Positions 11,571-22,041 of a stretch of DNA of 64,000 nucleotides are shown here, piece by piece. Source of the stretch: Miscanthus floridulus (Eukaryota; Streptophyta; Magnoliopsida; Poales; Poaceae). Under the pieces are notes generated by a model, which saw only the letters and a program-made list of their open reading frames with translations, was not told the DNA's origin and did no database searches. A program made the translations under genes and the position numbers. The stretch is taken from NCBI RefSeq assembly GCF_019320115.1, contig NC_089582.1, positions 120,573,856-120,637,855 of the forward strand, written 5' to 3'. The first letter of the stretch is position 1. Each line of letters starts with the position of its first letter.

Positions 11571-13634
11571 AAGATCAATTCTTTTTAGGTACCCAAACTT
11601 ACTTGGGTCCTTGAAGGTTAGTCACTAAGCACTTTGGTACCCAAATAGATTTCTTCTTTGAGCCCATCCATGGTTTACCAATGAACTTAGCCTTTACACC
11701 ATTTGTACCCTTAGTAAGCATATAGCATGAATCAAGCTTAATGGAGGATACATTAGCATTTTTGCTCTTGTTTTTGCATTCTTGCTCTTTATGGCCCACT
11801 TGCTTGCAACTATTGCAAAACCAACCATTATTCTTCACAAAACTAGTCTTGTGAGGAGCAAAGGCCACTTTGCCTTTCTTGGGGGTATAGCCCAATCCCT
11901 CTTTGTAGAGAGAAGCTCTTTGGCTACCCAAGCATATAAGCAAGCGGTCCTCACCACTATAGGCCTAGCCAAAGTGTGAGTGAGCTTGTTGACCTCCTTC
12001 TTGAGATTCTCATTCTCAACCATTAGTGAGGCATCACAAGTGAAACCATCACTACAAGATGAGGTAGAAGTAGAAGTACTGCAAGAAGGGTTAGTGGGAG
12101 GAACAATGATAGGCATAGATAATGATTCATCAATTATATCATAAGTTAAACCTACATTGCAAGTTTCAACATGCTTCTTTTTATTTTGCTCATCAAGCAA
12201 AGAGGAATGAGCCATTTCAAGCTTTTTGTGAGCTTTGCTAAGCTTCTCATTGGCTTCTTCTAGCCTCTCATGAGATGCATTGAGCTCATCAAAGGTTTGC
12301 TTAAGGGCTTTTAGTTCCTTACGCAAGCTTTTGCATTCCCTTCCCTTGATGTCAAAGTGTTCTCTAGCATCTTCTAGAATGTCAAATAATTCATCTTTGG
12401 CGGGTTCATCATCATCACTATCACTATCATGGTTATTTTCATTTTCATTTTCATGTTCTTCATCGCTTTCATCATCACTATTTTGTACCTAAGTGGCCTT
12501 AGCCATGAAGCATGATGAAGATTTGAAGAGAGAAGGCTTCTCATTGATTGCAATGCTTGCAAATGCCTTCTTCTTGGTGGTCTCATCATCATCACTTGAG
12601 GAAGCATCACTATCCCAAGTGACCACATATGAACCACCCTTCTTCTTCTTGAATGCCATCTTGTCTTTCTTCTCTTTCTTTTCTTTCTTGTCCTTCTTCT
12701 TGTTTTTCTTGTTGTCATAATCATTGTCGCTATTGTATGGGCATTGAGCAACAAGATGATCTTTGCTTCCACACTTGAAGCACCTTCTTGACTCTTCTTT
12801 GTTCTTGGATGAAGACTTCTTTCTTCTAGCACGATAGCCCTTCTTCACCATGAACTTGCCAAATCTCTTGACAAATAGAGCCATTTTCTCATCATCATCG
12901 TCATCCCAAGATTCATCTTCCTCACTTGATGTTTCTTGCTTAGCTTTCCCTTTGGATGGTGTGGCCTTGAATGCCACACTCTTCTTCTTCTCATCTTTCT
13001 TCTCATCCTTTTTCTCCTTCTTTTCTTCCTTCTCATCTTCATCTCTATATGTATCATCGGTCATGATGTCTCCCAACACTTGGTTTGGTGTCATGGTGTC
13101 CAAACCACTCCTTACTAGAATAGTGACCAATGTACCAAATCTTGAAGGTAAGCATCTCAAAAACTTATGGGAGAAGTCCTTGTCCTTCACCTCTTCTCCA
13201 AGTGCTTTGAGATCATTGATAAGCACTTGAAGCCTATGAAACATCTCCGGCACACTCTCATCCTCCTTCATCTTGAAGCTTGTAAACTTCTCCTTGAGAA
13301 TATAAGCCTTTGCACCTTTCACAGCTTGAGTGCCCTCAAATGATTCTTCCAACTTCTTCCAAGCCTCATGAGCCATCTCAATATTCTTGATTTGCTCAAA
13401 AGTTCTCTCATCAATTGCATCATAAATAGCACTTAGAGCAATGTCATTGTTTTGGAGAAGCACTTCTTCGGCCGCGGTGGGATTCTCTGGATCACCAATC
13501 TTAATTTTGGTTTCTACCACCTTCCACACCTTTCTAATGATTGACTTGATGTGGGTGGTCATTTTTTACTTCCAATAAGGATAATTTGTGCCATCAAATT
13601 GGGGTGGCTTCTTGGTATTATTGATTTGAGCCAT
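11571..13634 (-). pseudogene. gag: gag pseudogene of Copia element A
   Basis: The start is probably the ATG at 13634, giving MAQINNTKKPPQFDGTNYPY before a stop just upstream of the long frame at 13562-12489. That frame (357 codons) holds the Copia Gag core, a Lys/Glu-rich linker and a first zinc knuckle CFKCGSKDHLVAQC. Later frames (12326-11835, 11943-11599) hold a coiled coil and a second knuckle CNSCKQVGHKEQEC. Two widely spaced CCHC motifs separated by a coiled coil match the Gag of element B. Several stops and frame changes make it non-functional. Confidence 0.8.
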
Positions 13635-13677
13635 TTTGACACCGAAGGTTGTTAAGCCTCAAATTACGGTGACCTCG

Positions 13678-13689
13678 GCTCCGATACCA
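13678..13689 (-). other. Primer-binding site of Copia element A
   Basis: The minus strand reads TGGTATCGGAGC one base after the LTR. This is the initiator-methionine tRNA primer-binding site TGGTATCAGAGC with one substitution. Confidence 0.85.
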
Positions 13690-13690
13690 C

Positions 13691-15551
13691 TTAAAGGTCC
13701 TAATGGCTAGAGGGGGGTGAATAGCCTATTAAAAATTTCTACAGCAACACTTAATAAAATGGTTAGACAATTATGAGGCGAAGCAAGTGTTGTGCTAGCC
13801 TACTCAAAAGGCAAGCCACCTATCACAATTCTAGTTTAGATAGTGTCTATTCACACAATAGCTATGACACTACTCTATGTTAGTGTGCTCTCAAAGGCTA
13901 ATTAAAGAGCCACACCAACCAAACATGCAAGCTCTCACAACTAGTTACACTAAAGATCTTGACAACTAGTTTGCGGTAATATAAAGAGAGTGATCAAGAA
14001 GATTATACCGCCGCATAGATGAAGGAACCAATCAATCACAAGGATGAATAACAATGAAGACCAATCACCTCGGAATCAATGATGAACACAATGATTTTTA
14101 CCGAGGTTCACTTGCTTGCTGGCAAGCTAGTCCTCGTTGTGGCAATTCACTCACTTGGAGGTTCACGCGCTAATTGGCTTCACACGCCAAACCCTTAATA
14201 GAGTCCCACACAACCAACACAAGATGAGGATCACACAAGCCACGAGCAATTCACTAGAGTACTTTTTGGCTCTCCGCCGAGGAAAGATCAAGAACCCCTC
14301 ATAATCACCACGATCGGAGCCAGAGACAATCACCAACCTCCGCTCGATGATCCTCGCTGCTCCAAGCCATCTAGGTGGTGGCAACCACCAAGAGTAACAA
14401 GCAAAATCCGCAGCAAAACATGAACACCAAGTGCCTCTAGATGCAATCACTCAAGCAATGCACTTGGATTCACTCTCAATCTCACAAAGATGAGGAATCA
14501 ATGATGGAGATGAGTGGGAGGGCTTTGGCTAAGCTCACAAGGTTGCTATGTCAATGAAAATTGCCAAAGGTATGAGCTTCAACCGGCCACGGGGCTTAAA
14601 TAGATGTTCCCACGAAATAGAGTCGTTGTATCCCTTCACTGGGCACAACGCGGGCTGACCGGACGCTCTAGTCAAGTTGACCGGACACTGGACCTCAGCG
14701 TTCGGTCGCCCGACGACCGCCACGTGTCCCGACTTCAACGGTCACTTGAGTTCACCGGACGCTACGCTATAACTGATCGGACGCTCAGCCACCAGTGTCC
14801 GGTCATTTCCAGTAAGGCTCCAGAAACGCCTTTTGCCCACCGAACGCGTCCGGTCATGCACGACCGGACCCTTCCATCGTCCGATCAGAAACCTTAGCTT
14901 CTGAGCGCTGTCCGACAACAGGACTGGACTCACCTCGCTAGCGCCCGGTCAGTCTATGACCCAGCATTTGGTCGATTGACCGACACTGGCGTCTATGCTG
15001 CCACACTTGACTGGACGTGCCGGTCCTACAGAGACCAGCGTCCGGTCACTTAGTGACCAGCAAGACTAACTCATTTTCACCTCTAACTTCTTCACCCTTG
15101 CTCAAATATGCCAACCACCAAGTGTATCACCTTGTGCACATGTGTTAGCATATTTTCACAAACATTTTCAAGGGTGTTCGCATTCCACTAGATCCTAAAT
15201 GCATATGCAATGAGTTAGAGCATCTAGTGGCACTTTGATAACTGCATTTCGATATGAGTTTTACCCCTCTTAATAGTATGGCTATCAAACCTAAATGTGA
15301 TCACACTCTCTAGGTGTCTTGATCACCAAAACAAAATAGCTTCTATGGTTTATACCTTTGCCTTAAGCTTTTTATTTTTCTCTTTCTTCTTTCCAAGTCC
15401 AAGCACTTGATCATCACCATGGCATCATCATCATGCTATGATCTCCATTTGCTTCACCACTTGGAATGTGCTACCTATCTCATGATCACTTGATAAACTA
15501 GGTTAGCACTTAGGGTTTAATCAATTCACCAAAATCAAACTAGAGCTTTTA
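13691..15551 (-). repeat. 5' LTR of Copia element A
   Basis: This is the complete 1861-bp copy. On the minus strand it starts near 15551 (TAAAAGCTCTAG, the TG mutated to TA) and ends at 13691 (GGACCTTTAA, the CA mutated). The inverted ends TGAAAG/CTTTCA can still be recognised. A palindromic array lies at 14656-15049 and a TATA-like CTATTTAAG at 14595-14603, in the same relation as in the LTRs of element B. Confidence 0.85.
14656..15049. promoter_or_regulatory. GACCGGACGC/GCGTCCGGTC half-site array in LTR A
   Basis: About fifteen degenerate copies of GACCGGACGC and its complement lie upstream of the TATA-like box of LTR A (minus-strand transcription). The other LTR has the same array at 6251-6648. 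Some sites have decayed by C-to-T or G-to-A change. Function is inferred from position and recurrence in element B. Confidence 0.6.
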
Positions 15552-15862
15552 GTGACCCGAGGAGAAAGAAGGTGCTGTAGCCTTTTTATATGTGGGTCAT
15601 TTGTAGGGGCGGCTGGTGATTGAGCCACCCCTACAAATCGGAGGTATTTATACCAGGGCATTTCTAGGGGCAGCACGATCACCAGCCGCCCCTACATATA
15701 GCAACACCAGGGGTGGCTCGTATCACCAGCCGCCCTTGTTGTTCCATTTGTAGGGGTGGCTGGTCTTTGGGCTCCCGAGCACGCCACTGTAGGGGTGGCT
15801 CCATCACCAGCCGCCCCTACAAAAAATTTGTCCCGTTGCTAAAAAACGTTTTTCACGTAGTG
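15552..15862. mobile_element. CACTA (En/Spm) transposon terminus, remnant
   Basis: The right end reads CACTACGTGAAAAACG on the minus strand (ending at 15862), the CACTA terminal inverted repeat. Inside it are repeated subterminal motifs of the GTAGGGGCGGCTGGTGAT type in both orientations, some forming hairpins (about 15604-15639 and 15788-15830). The rest of the element is on the other side of Copia element A, left of the window. No transposase is present here. Confidence 0.8.
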
Positions 15863-16361
15863 AGTATCACTTAAACACGATTGATGCTTGTGGAGAAGAA
15901 GTGATATGGCTAGTATGTGTGAATCTATGTTATGAGTTCTGACATCGGGTTAGCTGACGACTCGGCGTTAGTCCCTTCGCAATTTTTTACCAGCTGTGAT
16001 CAAGTAAAAAATGTATTTGATCCCGACAGCTCATCAACACAATGCACGAGCCCATCTAATGTTCTACTCCAAATGATAGCAGGGAAGCAGGTAGTTGTAT
16101 AGTTTGCAAATCTATAATCAATCAACAGAGTACAAGAGTGGGCATAACATCCTAGTCTTTCAATAGGAGCATGGTTTGCATCAAACGTACCATAGGATTA
16201 GACATCATTTTTAACGCACCCGATGGAACTCCTAGGTGACGTGGGTCATGTGAAATCTCATTTCGGTCTGTTTGGAGACAGTGTTTGCATCGGTGCAATA
16301 TAGGTGCGCGGTTTGCGTTGAACATACCATAGACTTAGATCGCGCTGCTGTAGGTGAAGCT
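15863..16361. other. Spacer between CACTA end and F-box gene
   Basis: About 500 bp of unique-looking sequence. It would include the lost 3' part of the F-box gene, but I see no further homology to it. Confidence 0.4.
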
Positions 16362-17273
16362 CTATGTCTCGTGGAACGTGCTCAGCATGGCACCCACAAT
16401 GTGCAGCTCACCATTTGATTCTAGGTAGTTGTGGTGGCAAAGCCTCGCAGGTGGCGACAGCGATGGCAGCGGCGTCGCGGTTGGAGTAGCACCGGCGGCG
16501 TTGCTGCTGTAGACGGAGATTTCTCCAGTGCAGTCGATCACCGAGAACTTGTCTTGGTAGTAGACGATGGACCCCATGGAGAACTCCAATTTGGTGTCGA
16601 GCAGCGTCCATGCGCTGTCGACTCCAACCCGACAGAACGCGGCCTCCACGGAGCACCCAAGCATGGCCATGGCCACACACTCACGACCGGCGGTGTTAGG
16701 CAGCGCCGAGAGCACGATCTCACGAAAGAACATGTCCCTCATGTCTTCTAGCTTGATGGCTCTACCTATGACATCCGTGTCCCCATAGCTGTTGGTGGGA
16801 TGGAGGACCCACCGGTCGTGGACCCTAGACACACATTCCGATGAGGACGCCGCCGCGATGTGTTCGCCTGTAGGTGGGAGCTCAACACAGGGGGCACGGG
16901 CACCACCGAATGGATTCAGCAGCGTCATGAACGCCGCCTTATCCATGAGTGCTAGACACCCACATGAGGAGCCACATGCCACCTTGCCACGCACGTCGGG
17001 CAGCGTCTTAGACAAGACCTTCTTCTTCGGGATGCAGTAGAAGCCGCCGCGTTCCGAGTCGGGGTCGAACGGGAGAAGCGGGAGTGGCCCAAAGGTCGCG
17101 AACGGGACGGCGGCGCGCCATGGGGAGCAAGCAGATTGGAAGGACACCGCGTCGTGGCCTGACGCGAGACGCTGCCCGATGGACTCGAGGAGATCCTCTG
17201 GCAGGCCGGATCTCCAGTCAGGGAGAGGTAGGGACCTTCTCTTGGGATTGGGAGGCTGAGCCATGGAAGACAT
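16362..17273 (-). CDS. F-box/DUF295-like protein, C-terminally truncated
   Basis: A 303-codon frame on the minus strand. Residues about 18-60 (DWRSGLPEDLLESIGQRL, then SFQSACSPWRAAVP) match the F-box-like N-terminus of the large grass DUF295 family. The rest resembles the DUF295 beta-propeller-like region (CGCLALMD, LLNPFGGARAP, FSVIDCTGEISVYSS, HIVGAMLSTFHE). F-box proteins bind SKP1 and select substrates for ubiquitination. Family members are usually nearer 400 residues; here the frame stops after FHET with TAG where a CAG is plausible, and another stop follows 13 codons later, so the C-terminus is lost. The start at 17273 was chosen as the first ATG; 17264 is an alternative. It may be expressed, but is more likely a recent pseudogene. 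It is the only host gene I can support here. Confidence 0.7.
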   Translation of the reverse strand: MSSMAQPPNPKRRSLPLPDWRSGLPEDLLESIGQRLASGHDAVSFQSACSPWRAAVPFATFGPLPLLPFDPDSERGGFYCIPKKKVLSKTLPDVRGKVACGSSCGCLALMDKAAFMTLLNPFGGARAPCVELPPTGEHIAAASSSECVSRVHDRWVLHPTNSYGDTDVIGRAIKLEDMRDMFFREIVLSALPNTAGRECVAMAMLGCSVEAAFCRVGVDSAWTLLDTKLEFSMGSIVYYQDKFSVIDCTGEISVYSSNAAGATPTATPLPSLSPPARLCHHNYLESNGELHIVGAMLSTFHET

Positions 17274-17765
17274 ATGACATCAACTATGGTTCACGCAAGA
17301 AACAGCAAGCGAGGGCGATGGAACACGTGAGCGTGAAACCAAGTGAAAGGAGGAAAAAGCTGTCCCTTTTGCAAATGCAAAGAGGGGAAGTAATTAAATG
17401 TAGGCAGATTTGGTAAGGTTCTCAGAAATACAAAGCGGTTTCTTTTGTCTTAATTCTTTTTCCTTCTGTGTTAATACTCTTTCCTTTTGCTCGTTGCCAT
17501 GTATGCTGGTGCATGCAAACATACAATGTGTATATGGATAACACAATAATTTTCTACTTCCTATTTTGCCATGATTCCTCTATCACATGACAGGCAATAT
17601 TCAATCAAGGAGAATGGCATGATCAATCAGTAATTAAGATGTCGTGGGATCACAGGCGTGGGCAGACGGACGAACCAAAACAAATGTCGCACAAAAAAAT
17701 GTCACATCAAGCATCAGTGTATCAATGCCAACCATTGACTCATCCTCTAGAGTTTACAAATGTAA
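17274..17765. other. Upstream region of the F-box gene
   Basis: About 490 bp with no ORF of note and no convincing TATA box. It contains the first copy of a 64-bp repeat (17637-17700). Confidence 0.4.
17637..17700 (+). repeat. 64-bp direct repeat, copy 1
   Basis: The block with CGTGGGCAGACGGACGAACC in the middle recurs at 20462-20526 with only a few differences. The intervening 2.8 kb contains the hAT element and GC-rich repeats. Confidence 0.8.
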
Positions 17766-17773
17766 GCCATGGC

Positions 17774-19074
17774 CAATGTTCAAAAAACGTTATTAAACGT
17801 CGTTTAATCGAGTTTAAACGCTGAACATTGGCCCAGCGTTGCGTTTAGGGAGTAGACGCTCAATTAGACGCTGGGCGCGCCTAGGCGCTTGTTTACACGC
17901 GCGGCAGCGATTAAACGGCGTGGAATCGGTAAAAAAACAGAGCTAGGTGGTGGAAAACGCACGGCTCGCGAGCAGGGAAGCGCGCGGCGCGCGAGCGGAA
18001 AGAGGGAAGGAATCGCGCGCGGCACACGCGCGCGTGGTAAAGAAGCGCGGGAGGGCGCGGAAAACAGCAGGCGGGCCCGACATGGGAGCACAAATTGGCC
18101 GCAAGAAACAGAGTCGGGATTTGTCGCACTCCTGACTCCAGTCCCGCCTCTGCCTACCACCCGCCTGGTCGCTTCTCGCCACCGTTGGTAGGGCCGTAGG
18201 GGTCGTCGCTGGGGCTCCCCTTCTCCTTGGCAGCCGCAGAGGCCGTAGGCGCAGGGGTCGTCGCCTGCAACAGAGGGCAGGCCACCGGCGCAGGACCAGG
18301 AGTCGACAACAGCAACGCAGAGGCCGGCTGGTGCAGGCCCAACCCCTCACTCATTCTCTCCAGGTGCTCCCTCGGTCTCTCCCCATCTTCCCATGCTCTA
18401 TAGTTTTGATTTCTGCATGTCAATCACTCAATTGATGAATTAGATTGGGGATTTAGTGTTAAGATTGAATGTGTACTGCCTCGGTAGCTCCTTAGTCCTT
18501 ATGATGTGTTGATTTGTTGGTCCTTATTATGCTTCTCTTGTTCTTGGATTAGGATTAGGATGTCGACTTATCTTTATTTGTGTGTGGACCATAAGACCAT
18601 TATTGTGTGTTGTACTGCTATTTAATTTGTGGACCATTAAGGCATGTGATGAACTGTGACTGTTGTGTGTATATTTTCTTGTGATATTTTGCCTTATGCT
18701 GCTGCCCTGTTGTTTGGAAGCTTGGCTGTACATGTAGTCATGTACAATATTGAGCTGCCCCTCATAGATGAGTTTCTACTCTTTAACTATTATTTGATTT
18801 TTCTGTTTTCAGATTATTAACTTGTCTCTCTTTGATTGTTAGCTGTTGTTGAATGGAAGAAACCAAGGAGGAAAGAAACTGATGTCAAAAACAAGTGTGC
18901 AGCAAGAGGTGTGGTCACTGTTATTACTTCTAGTTGTGTTATTAGTATTGATTTTGCTCTCAGCATCATAAAAAGTAAAAAACAAAACAAAAACGTTTAA
19001 TCTACGTTTAAACTTCCGAAACTCTAAACCATAGGCTAGCGTTCGCCTAGCGTCTAGTGTTTTTTTGAACATTG
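17774..19074. mobile_element. Non-autonomous hAT transposon with 8-bp TSD
   Basis: The element starts CAATGTTCAAAAAACG and ends with the inverted TTTTTTTGAACATTG. It is flanked by exact 8-bp duplications GCCATGGC at 17766-17773 and 19075-19082. Eight-base duplications and a CA(A/G)NGTTC terminus fit the hAT superfamily. Subterminal sequence is rich in AAACG and CTAGGCG-like motifs. The 1.3-kb interior has a GC-rich block (about 17870-18360) and an AT-rich tail but no transposase that I can recognise, so it would depend on a partner element. Confidence 0.85.
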
Positions 19075-19082
19075 GCCATGGC

Positions 19083-20223
19083 AATAAATTACAACAATTC
19101 AGGGCAAGTTCAGTGAGAAATCCCTCTTTTTCAAGGTTTAACTTCAGTGAGAAATCATCATTCTTTTTCTTGCCTGCCTACATCAAATTGTTCAAAAATA
19201 AACAAAGATCAATCCACAGACATTTTGCAGTGCAGAGATAACTTTGTGACCTGGCTTGGTGTTGCTGTTATGGGAACACCAATTCAGCGAGCGAGGTCTA
19301 GAGGTGCAAAGGCCTAATGCCAAATATCTTAATACCATCCAGTGTAATAAAAAAATTAGCAAACCAAAAATTTAGTGGTCATAAAAAAAGTTGATAAGAG
19401 AAAAATATCTAATATATTTTACCAGTAAAGTATCTAACATTGGTACACCAAGCTCATGAATTGAGACTATCAGTAAATAAATAAGGCTCGAGCTACTTGA
19501 AACGAGATTGGTATAGACAAAGGGCTAACTATGCTAAAAAATAATGGCATCCAATGTGCAGACACACAATATCGAAAAAATAGATGATTAACTATATAAC
19601 AAGAACGTCTGCAGCATCATGAACTATGGTTGTGTAACATCATGAACGACGAGCGATGGAGGACGGGCGACGTCAATTGGTCTACATATGCGAAGACAAC
19701 GACTTGGGTGCACGACTCAAGTGGCGTCGAGGTAGCGACGCAGTAGCCGAGGATGACGGCTCGGGTGCATGGTGTGGGCGAACGGCGAGGACTACGGCGC
19801 GGACGTCATGGAGGCGGTGATGTTTCCAGGTGCACGATGCGGGCGAACGGCGAGGACGACGGCGCGACGTCGTGGAGGCGGCAGTGTACATGGCGCACGG
19901 GGAGGATGACGGCGCGGGCGCACAGACCAGACGATGGAGCAGGTCGTGGAGGGGAGATCGCACGGGGAAGGGAGATCGTATGGGGAGGTGATCTTGCGAC
20001 GATCGATGATGTAGCCATAGGTGCATTCACTGGTAGGCAGACGGTGGATGATCCATTGTTGTTGCTTCTCCACTACACGACAAGAAAGAAGTAGGGGCGG
20101 CTCGATCGTGTAGGGGCTTGAGGAATGTGGAGCGCGACGATCGTCTCCGTACAGCGACCAGTGACGCGCTAGAGTCCTACCAAGAAGACACGTTCGATCG
20201 TGCAGCGACGAGCGACGATGGTC
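19083..20223. other. Spacer, with GC-rich degenerate repeats
   Basis: AT-rich to about 19640, then a GC-rich block (about 19650-20230) where phrases such as GGGCGAACGGCGAGGA and GAGGATGACGGC recur. Several overlapping frames stay open on both strands, as expected of GC-rich repeats; none resembles a known protein. Confidence 0.4.
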
Positions 20224-20427
20224 TTCCGTGTTTGTAGCGCATGCAAATCAGGGTCAAGAATTTCATATTTGTGGCACGAGGGCGGTATGATCGAGCGTGA
20301 GACGTGGGTGACCACTTTTCTTGTTTGAGTCAATTTGGGTCAAGACTTTCCGTGTTTGTAGTGCATGCAAATCAAGGTCAAGACTTTCCGTATTTATAGC
20401 GCATGCAAATCAGGGTCAAGACTTTCC
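20224..20427 (+). repeat. Interrupted tandem repeat with ATGCAAAT
   Basis: Three units of about 39-41 bases, each containing GCATGCAAATCA followed by GGTCAAGA, lie at 20224-20264, 20347-20388 and 20389-20427. The second and third are adjacent; the first is 80 bases away. A partial fourth unit follows. Confidence 0.75.
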
Positions 20428-20461
20428 GTGCTTTCTTCGCACCAAAGGACGCAGCATGCGG

Positions 20462-20526
20462 GAGATGTCGTGAGATCGCAGTCGTGGGCAGACGGACGAA
20501 CCAAAACAAATGTCGCACCAAAAAAT
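20462..20526 (+). repeat. 64-bp direct repeat, copy 2
   Basis: Matches 17637-17700 with a handful of substitutions. It directly follows the ATGCAAAT tandem repeat. Confidence 0.8.
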
Positions 20527-21750
20527 ATTCACACTTTGTTCTTTTTAGTTGTAGAAGATATGTGCTGAATTTGGGGGGCGTAGCTATGGCCCCTATGCTC
20601 AACTAATAGATAATGAAAATTGGTATTCTCTATGAAGTTGATAATAGTGTTACGTATAGAATTAGTAAATCAAAAGGAACATATGAATCTGAAATAGGAA
20701 AAAAAAAATTAGGCCTTGTTTGGCGTCTTAGAAATATTTTGTAGTTGTAAACAAGTTCCAGATGTATTTTCTAGTGCACAACAACACCACTAGAATGTGC
20801 ACAACAATATCACTGGAATTTTATGTCGGCTGTAAAATGTTGTTTGGGTATTCAGTATTGACAACAATATACAGGACGAGTATAAAATGAAAGATCAGAG
20901 AACAATATTGATCCAAGAACACATGCTGTAGTTGTAGCTGAAGGCCACGAGCATTACACCAATGTGAATCGCTAATGAAGCGCCTACTTGCCTGCCTTGT
21001 TCCTCACAATCGCAAAGTTCAATCAAATCGATTGCCCCACGGCGCCAGCAGACTGGTTCTCCGGAGAGTAGCATGCAATCTGACGAAGTATTGTGACGGA
21101 CGCATGGCTGCTGCGCAAGACAAAAGCGTGCAGGGCGGCGATGGAGGATGCACAAGGCATGAAGCGGAGCGACGGCGCCCGGTGACCACGAAAGGCATGT
21201 GGCGCGATGACAGAAGGACGCAGGGCAGCGATGGCGGCTACGCAAGGCATCTAGCGGCGCGACGGTGCCCGGCAACCACAAAAGGCAACGAGCCGTGACG
21301 TGCGACGGCTACGCAAGGCGGTGGCACGGATGGCGCCCACAAGGTCACCAGCTAGTCCGATTAGCATGTCCTGCCATCTCCACTGTCGCACCGTCGAGTC
21401 GTTCAATCGTGCAAATCGACACTCGCAATAGAGGTCGAGCTCCAAATTATCGTTTTTTTTTTGTCTTATCCTGAGAAGATATTTATTTTCCGGTTGTATT
21501 AGTCTATTAGACCAAACCGGGTGTAAATAATATTTATTTACAACTCATCCAAACAACTATTTTTAATTCAGATTGGGAAAAAAAAAGGGCATGAATTTTA
21601 CACCTGTTTTAGGATTAAAACTATCCTTCCACACAACCCCTTAGTAGGTTGAGCCTGGTTTTTTGACTAGCTGAATAATTCTCTAATTTCAGTAGTTCAT
21701 TGCGATTAAAGATCAAAGTTCTTATTAATTTTTTTGAAGTGATTATTTCA
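20527..21750. other. Spacer without recognisable genes
   Basis: About 1.2 kb. A GC-rich part (about 20970-21440) has phrases such as GATGGCGGCTACGCAAGGCAT repeated loosely. The rest is AT-rich. No coding support. Confidence 0.35.
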
Positions 21751-21920
21751 TTACTCAATTGTCACACCACCCTCGCTGGACACCGAATCCTTAACAACGT
21801 GAGGCACATCGTTCCAAATGGTATGACTACCACCTGGGAGATTACAACCAAGAGCTGCAAGCTCATGCGCTACTTTATTACAAAGCCGAGGGCATACTCG
21901 AATACTACAGCTATCAAAAA
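21751..21920 (-). pseudogene. LINE-type RNase H domain fragment
   Basis: The minus strand encodes, after a few upstream residues, CNKVAHELAALGCNLPGG and HTIWNDVPHVVKDSV, ending in a stop at 21751-21753. The pattern C-N-x-VAHxLAALG followed by W..D.P..V..D is the C-terminal helix and tail of the RNase H-like domain (RVT_3 type) found at the end of plant non-LTR retrotransposons. Only about 55 codons remain; nothing of the reverse transcriptase is adjacent. Confidence 0.6.
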
Positions 21921-22041
21921 AGTTGTTATTAATTATTCCCTAAGTCGCTTTTATTTTTTTACATCGAAATTGTTATGTATTTAGATATAACATATGTCTA
22001 GATACGCAGCAAATTCAATATAAAAAAAGTCAAAGCGACTT

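Larger units (their letters stand above)
5585..15551 (-). mobile_element. Copia retrotransposon A (SIRE/Maximus type), older copy
   Basis: A minus-strand Copia element with 5' LTR at 13691-15551, primer-binding site at 13678-13689, gag, then pol in the Copia order (protease, integrase, RT, RNase H) and a 3' LTR at 5585-7147 whose far part is separated by the Gypsy insertion. The two LTRs differ at about 12-13 positions in the first 190 bases I aligned, mostly transitions, so this copy is much older than element B. The bases after the right LTR are GTGAC (15552-15556); the matching duplication lies left of the window. It inserted into a CACTA transposon. Confidence 0.85.

Noticed and set aside
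17864..18423. Possible gene inside the hAT element
   Set aside because: GC-rich frames on both strands, no transposase or host domain that I can name; kept only as possible cargo.
20711..21660. GGCCTTGTTTGG at 20714 as the end of a larger transposon
   Set aside because: I could not find a matching inverted end or target duplication around 21650.
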